Shown: one piece after another, positions 32,621 through 41,322 of the stretch | Layout: every line of letters starts with the position of its first letter | Numbering within the stretch: the first letter of the stretch is position 1 | Assembly (NCBI RefSeq): GCF_022664435.1 | Contig: NZ_JAKREU010000011.1 | Span: 50,425-114,424, forward strand | DNA length: 64,000 bases | Source: Sphingomonas panni | GTDB taxonomy: Bacteria > Pseudomonadota > Alphaproteobacteria > Sphingomonadales > Sphingomonadaceae | Direction: 5' to 3' | Notes under the pieces: model-generated | Told to the model about the DNA's origin: nothing | Databases searched by the model: none | What the model saw: the letters and a program-made list of their open reading frames with translations, nothing else | Made by a program: the position numbers and the translations under genes

Positions 32621-33070
32621 TCAGCCCTTGATCGCGCTTTTCCCGCTGTCGGTCGCGGCCTGTACCACGTTCGAGAAGACCGAACGGAGCTGTTCCTTCG
32701 CGCCGTCCTTGCTGGGGAGCGCAGCGGCGAGCTGTTCCTTGCCGACGTCGCGGGCGGTGGCGGCCGCCGCGGTGGCAGCGGCCGACAGCTTCTTGCCGAG
32801 CGGCGACAGCGCCTTGGTCTCCTGCGCGGTGCGCGGCAGCAGCGCGCCGACGACGGCACCCAGCGCCAGACCGCCGGCGAGGACGGCGAGCGGGTTGGCC
32901 TCGATCGTGTCCGACGCGCGCTTGGCGGCGTCGTGCGCGACTTCCGAAGCACGCTGCGCCGCATCATGCGCGGCGTCGCTGGTCGCGTGGGCGGTGGCGG
33001 CGGCCTTATCCTTGATCGTGTCGATCGTGCCGGTGCTGGTCGCGGTCGGGGCGGTCTTGAGTTCGCTCAT
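32621..33070 (-). CDS. Ala-rich helical membrane-anchored protein (ElaB/DUF883-like)
   Basis: 149 residues. A low-complexity Ala/Asp/Lys helix (AHATSDAAHDAAQRASEVAH) leads to a glycine-rich hydrophobic segment (PLAVLAGGLALGAVVGALLP, about 72-91), followed by a charged helical tail. This is the layout of stress-induced ElaB/YqjD/DUF883-type proteins that tether to the inner membrane, but sequence identity could not be tested. ATG 33070 is 5 bp from the previous stop. It is the last gene of the four-gene operon behind the EcfG-like promoter. Confidence 0.6.
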   Translation of the reverse strand: MSELKTAPTATSTGTIDTIKDKAAATAHATSDAAHDAAQRASEVAHDAAKRASDTIEANPLAVLAGGLALGAVVGALLPRTAQETKALSPLGKKLSAAATAAAATARDVGKEQLAAALPSKDGAKEQLRSVFSNVVQAATDSGKSAIKG

Positions 33071-33074
33071 GATG

Positions 33075-33380
33075 CTATTCCTTGTTCGGGGCAGTCGGGG
33101 GCAGGGGCGGCGGCGGAGGTGGCGGGGACTTGCGGAACAGGCGGGCGATCCGCTTTCGCGCAAGGAACGCGACGATGCCGGTCGCGACGCCGGCGGCGAC
33201 GCCGGGCCGCTCGCGGATCACGGCAACGCCATCCTCCGCCTTGTCACGCAGGTCGTCGGCGACGCCCGACGCGATCGTGGCAGGGGACAGGCGATGCTTC
33301 GCTTCGGCCAGGCTGGCCTTCAGCCGGGCGCGTTTGATGAGGACATCGGCCTGTGCGGCGGCGAGCGAGGGCGGGATCAA
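33075..33380 (-). CDS. Small helical protein of the stress-type operon
   Basis: 101 residues starting with TTG 33380, which overlaps the previous gene's stop as TTGA (33377-33380). The sequence SLAAAQADVLIKRARLKASLA is a helix, and a glycine/alanine membrane-like segment follows (RPGVAAGVATGIVAFLARKR). It ends in a poly-proline tail (KSPPPPPPPLPP). Family not recognised; it resembles DUF3618-type proteins by layout only. It is co-transcribed with the holin-like gene above it. Confidence 0.55.
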   Translation of the reverse strand: MIPPSLAAAQADVLIKRARLKASLAEAKHRLSPATIASGVADDLRDKAEDGVAVIRERPGVAAGVATGIVAFLARKRIARLFRKSPPPPPPPLPPTAPNKE

Positions 33381-33712
33381 TGTCGATCTCCCAACGGAGC
33401 GGTGACCCGCTTGAAGCCGGTCAGCGCCATCTTGCCAAGCAAGCCGGCAATGGCGAACGCGACGACCACGACCAGCAAGGTGGCCCAGGCAGGCCCCATG
33501 ATCGGCCGCAGCGACAGGATTGCGCCGACGAGCAGCGCGGTTACCGCCGACAGGGCGATGACCACCGCGCCTACCGCGAGACCGGCGGCGATGCCGGCCT
33601 GCGACCCGCGCGTGCTCGCCACCGTCTTCCACAACGTCACTTCCGCCTGGGCATAGGCCTTGGCATCGTCGACGACGCGCGAGACGACCGTTCCCAGTCC
33701 CTCATCCCCCAT
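33377..33712 (-). CDS. Phage-holin-like (DUF1469/PhE-type) membrane protein
   Basis: 111 residues. An N-terminal amphipathic helix (VVSRVVDDAKAYAQAEVTLW) is followed by two long hydrophobic helices (about 38-65 and 72-97). It matches the phage holin superfamily III/DUF1469 layout found in chromosomal stress operons, rather than true phage lysis genes. ATG 33712 lies 8 bp after the previous stop. No phage genes are nearby. Confidence 0.65.
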   Translation of the reverse strand: MGDEGLGTVVSRVVDDAKAYAQAEVTLWKTVASTRGSQAGIAAGLAVGAVVIALSAVTALLVGAILSLRPIMGPAWATLLVVVVAFAIAGLLGKMALTGFKRVTAPLGDRH

Positions 33713-33720
33713 GATCGGGC

Positions 33721-34221
33721 TCAGCCCTTGGTCGACGGGGTAGTGTCGGTATCGACCCCGGCCTTGACGATGCGCGCCAGCACGAAGCCGAGCGCCGCAG
33801 CGGTGCCGATGGCGATCGCCGGGCTCTTGCGCACGAAGTCGCTGGCGTCGGCGAGCAGGTCCTCGACCTCCTTGCCCCGAAGGCCGTCCGAGAAGCCCGA
33901 AATCGCCTTCGCCGCCGAACGGGCGTATTGGCCGTACTGTTCGCCGAGCTTTTCATCGACGGTGCCGGCCGCGTCTTCCATCAGCTTCGAGAACTCGTCG
34001 AGCGCGCCGGTGGCGCGTGCCTTGCCCTCATCGGCGAGGCCGCGTGCCTTTTCGGTGGCCTTCGCCGACAGCTTCGACGCTTCGTCCTTCAGCGTCTGCT
34101 TCGCACCGCCAGCCGTCCCGGCCGTCGGGCTGGTGCCGGTTTCGGGCGGGAAGTCGGTGTCGAGGACGACGTTGCCGCCGGTGGTGGTCGGCGAGGTACC
34201 GGTCCGATTGAAGTCGGTCAT
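33721..34221 (-). CDS. Stress-type helical protein, first gene of the operon
   Basis: 166 residues. The N-terminus is Thr/Gly/Pro rich and disordered. A long charged helix follows (KQTLKDEASKLSAKATEKAR, about 45-85), then a further helical stretch and a C-terminal hydrophobic segment (SPAIAIGTAAALGFVLARIV). It resembles nutrient-deprivation-induced and DUF883-like proteins. ATG 34221 sits 30 bp downstream of a candidate EcfG promoter. Extension further upstream would run antisense into eno and is rejected. Confidence 0.65.
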   Translation of the reverse strand: MTDFNRTGTSPTTTGGNVVLDTDFPPETGTSPTAGTAGGAKQTLKDEASKLSAKATEKARGLADEGKARATGALDEFSKLMEDAAGTVDEKLGEQYGQYARSAAKAISGFSDGLRGKEVEDLLADASDFVRKSPAIAIGTAAALGFVLARIVKAGVDTDTTPSTKG

Positions 34222-34250
34222 AACGAATCCTTTCGTCGTTTCGGTAGGAA

Positions 34251-34275
34251 AACCATGTGGCGGTGCGGCGGTTCC
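34251..34275 (-). promoter_or_regulatory. Candidate EcfG-type general stress promoter
   Basis: On the minus strand GGAAC (34271-34275), a 16-nt spacer and GGTT (34251-34254) match the GGAAC-N16/17-cGTT consensus of alphaproteobacterial EcfG sigma factors except for one -10 base. It lies 30 bp before the first gene of the stress-type operon. Confidence 0.55.
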
Positions 34276-34365
34276 GTGTCGCGTAGAGGATTTGCGGGCG
34301 GCGGAACGAATGGATAGAGGGGCCGCGACCAAGCCGTTTCGCGCGACAATAGAAGGAGTCATTAC

Positions 34366-35640
34366 GTGACCGCAATCATCCAGGTGCATGGCCGCCAGAT
34401 CCTCGACAGCCGCGGCAACCCGACCGTCGAGGTCGATGTGCTGCTGGAGGACGGCAGCTTCGGCCGCGCCGCGGTCCCGTCGGGTGCGTCGACCGGCGCG
34501 CACGAAGCCGTCGAAAAGCGCGATGGCGACAAGAGCGTCTATCTGGGCAAGGGCGTGCTGGCCGCAGTCGACGCGGTGAATGGCGACATCGCCGAAGCGG
34601 TGCTGGGCATGGATGCCGAGGACCAGAGCGACATCGACGAAGCGATGATCCAGCTGGATGGCACCGACAACAAGGGCCGCCTGGGGGCGAACGCGATCCT
34701 CGGCGTCAGCCTGGCGGTGGCGAAGGCGGCGGCGGATGCGCGCGGCCTGCCGCTGTATCGCTATGTCGGCGGTGTGTCGGCGCATCTGTTGCCGGTGCCG
34801 ATGATGAACATCATCAATGGCGGCGAACATGCCGACAACCCGATCGATTTCCAGGAATTCATGGTGATGCCGGTCGGTGCCGACAGCATCGCCGAAGCGG
34901 TCCGTTGCGGTTCGGAAATCTTCCACACGCTGAAGAAGGGTCTGTCGGAGAAGGGCCTGTCGACCTCGGTCGGTGACGAGGGCGGCTTTGCACCAGCGCT
35001 CAACAGCACGATCGATGCGCTCGACTTCATCATGCAGAGCATCGAGCGGGCCGGGTACAAGCCGGGCGAGGACGTGATGCTCGCGCTCGATTGCGCGGCG
35101 ACCGAATTCTTCAAGGGCGGCCGGTACGAAATGGTCGGCGAAGGCAAGTCGCTTAGCCCGCACGAAATGGCCGACTATCTGGCGGACCTCGCGGCGCGCT
35201 ATCCGATCCTGTCGATCGAGGACGGCATGTCGGAAGATGATTTCGAAGGCTGGAAGGCGCTGACCGACAAGATCGGCGACAAGGTCCAGCTGGTCGGCGA
35301 CGATCTGTTCGTCACCAACCCGAAGCGTCTGGCGATGGGCCTCGAACAGGGCCTCGCCAACTCGCTGCTGGTCAAGGTCAACCAGATCGGCACGCTGAGC
35401 GAGACGCTGGAGGCGGTGAACCTCGCGCATCGCAACCGCTATACCGCCGTCATGTCGCACCGTTCGGGCGAAACCGAGGATTCGACGATCGCCGACCTCG
35501 CGGTCGCGACCAACTGCGGCCAGATCAAGACCGGCTCGCTGGCGCGGTCGGACCGGCTTGCCAAGTACAACCAGCTGATCCGTATCGAGGAAGAGCTGGC
35601 CGGTGCGGCGCGCTATGCGGGGCGTTCGATCCTGCGCTGA
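34366..35640 (+). CDS. eno: Enolase
   Basis: 424 residues. It converts 2-phosphoglycerate to phosphoenolpyruvate. Signature segments: RQILDSRGNPTVEVDV, SGASTGAHEAVEKRDGD, the metal/catalytic acid loop DEGGFAPAL, SIEDGMSEDDFEGWK, and VKVNQIGTLSETLEA with SHRSGETED at the C-terminal active site. GTG 34366 follows AGAAGGAG at 7 nt. It is divergent from the stress-type operon, sharing a promoter region of about 145 bp. Confidence 0.98.
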   Translation: MTAIIQVHGRQILDSRGNPTVEVDVLLEDGSFGRAAVPSGASTGAHEAVEKRDGDKSVYLGKGVLAAVDAVNGDIAEAVLGMDAEDQSDIDEAMIQLDGTDNKGRLGANAILGVSLAVAKAAADARGLPLYRYVGGVSAHLLPVPMMNIINGGEHADNPIDFQEFMVMPVGADSIAEAVRCGSEIFHTLKKGLSEKGLSTSVGDEGGFAPALNSTIDALDFIMQSIERAGYKPGEDVMLALDCAATEFFKGGRYEMVGEGKSLSPHEMADYLADLAARYPILSIEDGMSEDDFEGWKALTDKIGDKVQLVGDDLFVTNPKRLAMGLEQGLANSLLVKVNQIGTLSETLEAVNLAHRNRYTAVMSHRSGETEDSTIADLAVATNCGQIKTGSLARSDRLAKYNQLIRIEEELAGAARYAGRSILR

Positions 35641-35710
35641 TCGGGTCCGTCGATCTGGCGGAAGGGCGGGGGCCGGTTCGAGGGAACCTGTCCCCGCCTT
35701 TCGTTCCGGC

Positions 35711-36436
35711 TCAGTCGGTGTCGCCGGGGTCCCAGAACAGGCCGAGCGTCACCATCGCCGCAAGCGCGGCCCGGCGCTGTGCAGGGTCGCGGGGGACGAC
35801 CAGCCGGCGGGTGCCGGTACCATTGGTTTCGATCGCGCCGACGACCCGGCCGTCCTGTGCGGTCAGGACATAGCCGATCGGGTCGGCGAGAGCGGCGCGA
35901 CCGCCGGTCATGCGATGGCGCGACTCCAGCGACAGGGTGGCGTCGCCGAGCGTGACGTCGCCCAGACGCGGTTCGGCTGCGGTCGGCCGCAGCGGGTCGA
36001 TCGCCGCGAGGTCCATGCCGCCCGCATCGCGCCCGTCGAAGCGATAGGCACAGGCGAGACGCAGCGGGCGTAGCGGCGTGCTGATGCTGAGAACGCCGCT
36101 GCGTTGCTGTCCCTCGACCCGGCCATAGCGGCAACGGCCCTCGATCCGGCCGCCGACCTCCGCCCCGGCAAGATCGAAGGCGAGCGTGCCGGTACGCTCG
36201 AGCGCCGCTTCGGTGACGACGCCCCACGGGTCGTCGCTCCATTCACGCGTCGCTCCTTTGGCCCGGCGCCGTACATGGCCCTGCGCGCTGCCCAGGCGAA
36301 AGCTGCCGTCCTGCCAGCCGGGAATGCCGGTCAGGTCGATTCGTTCGCCCGTCGGCGCGATGGTTTCGAACCCGTCCATCGTCGCCAGCGTGCATCCGCC
36401 AAGCAGCAACGTCATGGCGATCATCCTGATTTTCAC
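35711..36436 (-). CDS. Predicted lipoprotein of unknown function
   Basis: About 241 residues. The N-terminal signal (KIRMIAMTLLLGGCTLATMD) has the lipobox LGGC near residue 15, so it is probably anchored to the outer or inner membrane. The mature part is beta-rich with many Arg and Gly residues and no recognised domain. GTG 36436 is chosen because AAGGGGAAGG lies 5 nt upstream; ATG 36424 and 36415 are alternatives. It is convergent with eno and divergent from the polytopic membrane protein. Confidence 0.7.
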   Translation of the reverse strand: MKIRMIAMTLLLGGCTLATMDGFETIAPTGERIDLTGIPGWQDGSFRLGSAQGHVRRRAKGATREWSDDPWGVVTEAALERTGTLAFDLAGAEVGGRIEGRCRYGRVEGQQRSGVLSISTPLRPLRLACAYRFDGRDAGGMDLAAIDPLRPTAAEPRLGDVTLGDATLSLESRHRMTGGRAALADPIGYVLTAQDGRVVGAIETNGTGTRRLVVPRDPAQRRAALAAMVTLGLFWDPGDTD

Positions 36437-36550
36437 GGCGGCCTTCCCCTTGTTTCTCAAACGCAATGATCGGTGTGTCGACTTGGCTACAGGCTGAACG
36501 ACGGATGGTTAACCGGTTCGTAGCGATGGCAGCGATAATCGGGCCGGGTG

Positions 36551-37906
36551 ATGCTTGATCCCGCCAGTCCATTCCGCCCGGCCGTGTCGATGCGTGGATA
36601 TGGCCGCGCGGCGGCAGAAGCGGCGGCAATCGGGATCGCGGCCGCGCTCGCGGTCTTCGCGCTGTTTTACTGGCTCGCCGCCGCGAGCCTGCACATCGAC
36701 CGCGCCGCGCTGGCGCGGCCGGTAACAGCCGCCTTCGCCAACGGCGCGCTGGACCCCGCAGCCAGCTGGCAGCACGGCAATACCGAGATCGGGTCGCATC
36801 AGTATAATGACTGCCTGATCCTGTTTCAGGCGATGGACGACCGCGCACCCGCCCGGCTCCGCGCGGTCAGCCCGCTGTCGGTGCCGATCGAAACGGACAA
36901 TAGCTGCGCGGCACTGCAAGCATTCGCGGCCGGACAGGTGGCGCCGCCGACGCGCTTCTATCACCAGTATCTCCACGGCCACACGACTCTGGCGCGCTGG
37001 CTGGTGCCACAGCTCGGCGTGGCGGGGCTGCGCGGGCTGTACAAGCTGCTGGCCAGCCTGCTGCTGCTGGCGGGGATCGGCTACGCCCTGCTGGGGCTTG
37101 CCCGCGGGCCGCGCGTTGGCGAGGCCGGGGCGTGGCTGGCGATCTTCGTGGTGTTCGCCCGCTGGTACGGGCTGGAGTCGTTCGGGCAATCGCTGGGGCA
37201 CGGGCCGGCGGACCTGATAATCCTGACCTTCCCGCTGTTTCTGGCACGAGGTTCGGCAAGCCGGCCGCTCGGGGCAGGCGCAGTGATGATCGGAGCCGCG
37301 TTGTTCGGCGCACTGACCATGGCGTTCGAATTCCTGACCGGCGGGCTGCCGCTCGGTCTGGCGTTAATATTGGGCGCGGTCCCACTCGCCTTGTCGGGTG
37401 GTGGAGGGCAGGGCCGGGCATTGCTGGGCGCCGTGGTGGCGTTCGTCGTCGCGGCCGGGGCAACGATGGCGGCAAAGCTCCTGATGGTAGTCGCCCTGTT
37501 TCCCGCAGGCGCGTTGGCGGCGATCGAGCATCAGTTGCTGTTCCGGGTCGGGCTGGAACAGGCGGCGCGGCGGGAGACGGCCGTCGGCGGGCGGGAGTTC
37601 GTCACCCATTTATGGGCCGGGCTGGAGGGGCTGGCGTCCGGGATGCACCTGCTGGTGCTCGGGTCGCTGCTGATCGCGCTGGTCGCGGGCGGATGGGGCT
37701 ATCGCCGGTTGCGGGCGGCGGGGCCGGCTGAACGGTTCCGGGCGAGCGCCCTTGCCGGATCGCTGCTGGTCCCGCCGCTGTGGCTGGTGCTGTTCTGGCA
37801 GCATAGCGCCGAACATGCGTGGTTCATGGACCGTATCCTGACCTGGGATATTGCGGGCGGCATGGCACTGTTCGCGCTCGCGCTGCGGCAACCGGCGTCA
37901 GAATAG
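36551..37906 (+). CDS. Polytopic membrane protein of unknown function
   Basis: 451 residues with about 9-10 hydrophobic helices. Between helix 1 and 2 is a roughly 100-residue extracytoplasmic loop with His/Tyr-rich FYHQYLHGHTTLARW. Near the C-terminus is FWQHSAEHAWFMDRILTWD. The one large periplasmic loop after the first helix recalls GT-C glycosyltransferases, but no DxD or other diagnostic motif was confirmed. GTG 36548 directly precedes ATG 36551. The 3' end overlaps convergent csaA by 9 bp. It is likely real by codon use and hydrophobic periodicity. Confidence 0.7.
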   Translation: MLDPASPFRPAVSMRGYGRAAAEAAAIGIAAALAVFALFYWLAAASLHIDRAALARPVTAAFANGALDPAASWQHGNTEIGSHQYNDCLILFQAMDDRAPARLRAVSPLSVPIETDNSCAALQAFAAGQVAPPTRFYHQYLHGHTTLARWLVPQLGVAGLRGLYKLLASLLLLAGIGYALLGLARGPRVGEAGAWLAIFVVFARWYGLESFGQSLGHGPADLIILTFPLFLARGSASRPLGAGAVMIGAALFGALTMAFEFLTGGLPLGLALILGAVPLALSGGGGQGRALLGAVVAFVVAAGATMAAKLLMVVALFPAGALAAIEHQLLFRVGLEQAARRETAVGGREFVTHLWAGLEGLASGMHLLVLGSLLIALVAGGWGYRRLRAAGPAERFRASALAGSLLVPPLWLVLFWQHSAEHAWFMDRILTWDIAGGMALFALALRQPASE

Positions 37907-38266
37907 CCGCCCGCCATCGGGCACGCGATGGTCCGGCGCGAACAGCACGACCGCGCCGGCCTCGTCCGGGAAGCCGAGCGTCAGCACCTCGGACACGAAC
38001 TTGCCGATCTGACGCGGCGGGAAATTGACGACGGCCGCGACCTGTCGCCCGACCAGGGTGGCGATGTCGTAATGCTCGGTGATCTGGGCGCTTGATCGCT
38101 TGTGACCGAGGACCGGCCCGAAATCGATCAGCAGCTTGATCGCGGGCTTGCGCGCTTCCGGATAGGGTTCGGCCGACAGGATCGTGCCGACGCGGATGTC
38201 GACCTTAAGGAACGTGTCGAAATCGGTCGGGTCGGTCAGCTGCGTCGGATCGTGGAGAAGGTGCAT
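37898..38266 (-). CDS. csaA: tRNA-binding protein CsaA
   Basis: 122 residues. A stand-alone EMAP-II/Trbp111-like OB fold: FLKVDIRVGTILSAEPYPEARKPA, the segment KRSSAQITEHY, and the closing VLTLGFPDEAGAVVLFAPDH. It binds tRNA and was described as a chaperone-like protein. ATG 38266 is the family start. It is divergent from ftsB, with 63 bp between, and convergent with the polytopic membrane gene. Confidence 0.92.
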   Translation of the reverse strand: MHLLHDPTQLTDPTDFDTFLKVDIRVGTILSAEPYPEARKPAIKLLIDFGPVLGHKRSSAQITEHYDIATLVGRQVAAVVNFPPRQIGKFVSEVLTLGFPDEAGAVVLFAPDHRVPDGGRLF

Positions 38267-38329
38267 ATCGGCTCCGATCGGCGTTACATACGGCTTGCGT
38301 GGCAATCGGCTATACACGACATACGCGCG

Positions 38330-38686
38330 ATGCCGCGATCCTCTCCCCTTCGCCAGATGCTCAAGCGTGCCGGCTGGCCGGCGCTGGTGATTCTCGTGAT
38401 GGGGTTCTTCGCCTATCACGCGGTGCTGGGGCCGAACGGGGTGCTGGCGTACCGCGATTACCAGCGCAAGCTGACCGTGCGAAAGGCGCAATATGCGTGC
38501 CTGGAAAAGGTGCGTGCCGACCTGCGTAACCGGGTCGAACTGCTCGACCCGCGCCACGCCGATCCCGACATGGTCGACGAACTGGTCCGGCGAAAGCTGA
38601 ACGTCGCGCACCCCGACGAATTCATCGTGCCGATCGCGGGCGAGGCGGCGGCGCGCACCCGGTGCGGAATCCGGCTGGACGACTGA
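38330..38686 (+). CDS. ftsB: FtsB/DivIC septum formation initiator
   Basis: 118 residues. One membrane helix (about 18-35), then a periplasmic coiled coil (RKLTVRKAQYACLEKVRADLRNRV). The C-terminal part holds LLDPRHADPDMVDELVRRKLNV, the alphaproteobacterial DivIC signature. It bridges FtsQ and FtsL in the divisome. The position just upstream of pdhA is standard in alphaproteobacteria. Confidence 0.92.
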   Translation: MPRSSPLRQMLKRAGWPALVILVMGFFAYHAVLGPNGVLAYRDYQRKLTVRKAQYACLEKVRADLRNRVELLDPRHADPDMVDELVRRKLNVAHPDEFIVPIAGEAAARTRCGIRLDD

Positions 38687-38786
38687 TTCCGCAGCGGAAG
38701 CTGTCCCGGCTCGGTTGCGCGGGCCGGGAAATCACGCCATAGGCGGCGCTCCTAAACCATCCTTTCAGGAACGAGGCATCCGAACC

Positions 38787-39836
38787 GTGGCAAAAGCACC
38801 GGCGCAAGGCCGCACCAGCGAACCCGTCATTCCCAATCGCGAACGGCCGGGGGAGCCAAAGCGGTACGAAGCGTCGAAAGAAGAGCTGCTTTCCTTCTAC
38901 AAGGAAATGCTGCTGATCCGCCGTTTCGAAGAGAAGGCGGGGCAGTTGTATGGCCTCGGCCTGATCGGTGGCTTCTGCCACCTGTATATCGGCCAGGAAG
39001 CGGTCGCGGTCGGCCTGCAGTCGGCGCTCGAATCCGGCAAGGATTCGGTCATCACCGGCTATCGCGACCATGGCCACATGCTGGCCTATGGCATCGATCC
39101 CAAGGTCATCATGGCCGAGCTGACCGGACGCGAGGCCGGCATCAGCCGCGGCAAGGGCGGGTCGATGCACATGTTCTCGACCGAGCATAAATTCTATGGC
39201 GGCCACGGCATCGTCGGTGCGCAGGTGTCGCTGGGCGCGGGCCTCGCGTTCGGGCACAAGTACAGCAACGATGGCGGCGTCTGCATGGCCTATTTCGGCG
39301 ATGGCGCCGCGAACCAGGGCCAGGTGTACGAATCGTTCAACATGGCCGAGCTGTGGAAGCTCCCGATCATCTTCGTGATCGAGAACAACCAGTACGCCAT
39401 GGGCACCAGCGTCAATCGCGCTTCGGCCGAAGACCAGCTGTACAAGCGCGGCGAAAGCTTCCGCATCCCGGGCATCCAGGTCGACGGCATGGACGTGCTG
39501 GCGTGCCGTGGGGCGGCCGAGGAAGCGCTGGCATGGGTGCGCGCGGGCAAGGGGCCGATCATCCTCGAGATGAAGACCTATCGCTATCGCGGCCATTCGA
39601 TGTCCGATCCGGCCAAGTATCGCAGCCGCGACGAAGTGCAGGCGATGCGCGACAATTCGGACCCGATCGAGGGGCTGAAGCGCGAACTGAACGCCGCCGG
39701 CGTGCAGGAAGACGAGCTGAAGGCGATCGAGGCCGAAATCCGCAAGGTGGTGAATGCCGCCGCCGACTTCGCCGAGAGCGCGCCGGAACCGGACGCCAAG
39801 GAACTGTACACCGACGTACTGGTGGAGACCTACTGA
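38787..39836 (+). CDS. pdhA: Pyruvate dehydrogenase E1 component, alpha subunit
   Basis: 349 residues. With PdhB it decarboxylates pyruvate using thiamine diphosphate. Seen: YKEMLLIRRFEEKAGQLYG at the N-terminus; GISRGKGGSMHMF, a conserved loop; the thiamine-binding GDGAANQGQVYESFNMA (GDG...N); and YRYRGHSMSDPAKYR with the phosphorylation-loop-like serine region. GTG 38787 is chosen; an earlier ATG would add 24 residues. pdhB follows after 1 bp. Confidence 0.96.
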   Translation: MAKAPAQGRTSEPVIPNRERPGEPKRYEASKEELLSFYKEMLLIRRFEEKAGQLYGLGLIGGFCHLYIGQEAVAVGLQSALESGKDSVITGYRDHGHMLAYGIDPKVIMAELTGREAGISRGKGGSMHMFSTEHKFYGGHGIVGAQVSLGAGLAFGHKYSNDGGVCMAYFGDGAANQGQVYESFNMAELWKLPIIFVIENNQYAMGTSVNRASAEDQLYKRGESFRIPGIQVDGMDVLACRGAAEEALAWVRAGKGPIILEMKTYRYRGHSMSDPAKYRSRDEVQAMRDNSDPIEGLKRELNAAGVQEDELKAIEAEIRKVVNAAADFAESAPEPDAKELYTDVLVETY

Positions 39837-39837
39837 G

Positions 39838-41277
39838 ATGCCGATCGAACTGAAGATGCCGGCGCTGTCGCCCACGATGGAAGAAGGCACGCTGGCCAAG
39901 TGGCTCGTCAAGGAAGGCGACACGGTCAAGTCGGGCGACATCATGGCCGAGATCGAGACCGACAAGGCGACGATGGAATTCGAAGCCGTGGACGAGGGCA
40001 CGATCGCCCAGATCCTGGTCGCCGAGGGTACCGATAACGTGAAGGTCGGCGCGGTCATCGCGATCCTCGCCGCCGAGGGCGAAGACGTCGATGCCGCCAA
40101 GTCGGCGCAGCCGACCGAGGCGCGCGCCGGCGATGCCGCCGCCGCGACGCCGAAGGCCGACGCGAAGAACGACGACAAGGCCCCGCCGGCCCCGGAAGGC
40201 ACGTCGCAGCAGCACGCCGAAACCGGCGCGCGCCAGCTGTTCGATGCCGCCGACCAGGAAGGCGATGCCGATCCGGAAATCCCGGCCGGCACCGAAATGG
40301 TCAAGACCACGGTCCGCGACGCACTGCGCGATGCGATGGCCGAGGAAATGCGCGCCGACGACCGCGTGTTCGTGATGGGCGAGGAAGTCGCCGAATATCA
40401 GGGCGCGTACAAGGTCACGCAGGGGCTGCTGGCCGAGTTCGGCGACCGCCGCGTCATCGACACGCCGATCACCGAATATGGCTTTGCCGGCATCGGCACC
40501 GGGGCCGCGATGGGCGGTCTGCGTCCGGTCATCGAATTCATGACGTTCAACTTCGCCATGCAGGCGATCGACCACATCATCAATTCGGCGGCCAAGACCA
40601 ACTACATGTCCGGCGGCCAGATGCGCTGCCCGATCGTGTTCCGCGGTCCCAACGGGGCGGCGAGCCGCGTCGGTGCGCAGCATTCGCAGAACTACGGCCC
40701 GTGGTATGCCAGCGTTCCCGGCCTGATCGTGATCGCGCCCTATGACGCGGCCGATGCGAAGGGCTTGCTGAAGGCGGCGATCCGCTCGACCGATCCGGTC
40801 GTCTTCCTCGAAAACGAACTGATGTACGGTCGCTCGTTCGACGTGCCGAAGCTCGACGATTTCGTCCTGCCGATTGGCAAGGCGCGGATCATGAAGCCGG
40901 GCAAGGACGTGACGATCGTCAGCTATTCGATCGGCGTGGGCCTCGCGCTAGAAGCCGCCGAGAAGCTGGCCGAAGAGGGCATCGACGCGGAAGTGATCGA
41001 CCTGCGCACGCTGCGCCCGCTCGACACCAAGACCGTGCTGAAGTCGCTGAAGAAGACCAACCGCCTGGTCGTGGTCGAGGAAGGTTGGCCGACCTGTTCG
41101 ATCGCGTCGGAAATTGCCGCGGTGGTGATGGAAGAGGGCTTCGACGATCTCGACGCGCCGGTGTTGCGCGTCACCAACGAAGACGTGCCGCTGCCCTATG
41201 CCGCCAATCTCGAAAAGCTGGCGCTCATCACCAGCGACAAGGTGGTCGCAGCGGTGAAGAAGGTGACCTACAAGTAA
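39838..41277 (+). CDS. pdhB: Pyruvate dehydrogenase E1 component, beta subunit with lipoyl domain
   Basis: 479 residues. The first 80 form a lipoyl domain (PALSPTMEEGTLAKWL, lipoyl Lys43 in ETDKATMEF), joined by an Ala/Asp/Lys/Pro-rich linker (about 80-150) to the beta transketolase-like domain (VRDALRDAMAEEMRADDRVF). The C-terminal domain includes LRTLRPLDTKTVLKSLKKT. A lipoyl-bearing E1-beta is characteristic of alphaproteobacteria. ATG 39838 follows the pdhA stop with one base between. Confidence 0.96.
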   Translation: MPIELKMPALSPTMEEGTLAKWLVKEGDTVKSGDIMAEIETDKATMEFEAVDEGTIAQILVAEGTDNVKVGAVIAILAAEGEDVDAAKSAQPTEARAGDAAAATPKADAKNDDKAPPAPEGTSQQHAETGARQLFDAADQEGDADPEIPAGTEMVKTTVRDALRDAMAEEMRADDRVFVMGEEVAEYQGAYKVTQGLLAEFGDRRVIDTPITEYGFAGIGTGAAMGGLRPVIEFMTFNFAMQAIDHIINSAAKTNYMSGGQMRCPIVFRGPNGAASRVGAQHSQNYGPWYASVPGLIVIAPYDAADAKGLLKAAIRSTDPVVFLENELMYGRSFDVPKLDDFVLPIGKARIMKPGKDVTIVSYSIGVGLALEAAEKLAEEGIDAEVIDLRTLRPLDTKTVLKSLKKTNRLVVVEEGWPTCSIASEIAAVVMEEGFDDLDAPVLRVTNEDVPLPYAANLEKLALITSDKVVAAVKKVTYK

Positions 41278-41283
41278 GCGGGA

Positions 41284-41318
41284 GCCGCCGCGGACCGGAT
41301 TGTCCGGTTCGCGGCGGC
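41284..41318. terminator. Terminator hairpin between pdhB and the TadE-like gene
   Basis: GCCGCCGC-GGACCGGA and TCCGGTTC-GCGGCGGC form a long stem with a tiny loop, between convergent genes. It lacks a clear T-run, so it may serve both directions by Rho or structure. Confidence 0.6.
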
Positions 41319-41322
41319 GCCA

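Noticed and set aside
33377..33712. Phage lysis holin
   Set aside because: The membrane protein resembles holins, but no endolysin, portal, capsid or integrase gene is near, and it sits in a stress-type operon.
33721..35460. A 579-codon minus-strand frame covering eno and the stress gene
   Set aside because: Only the last 166 codons (from ATG 34221) are coding; the rest is antisense to eno.
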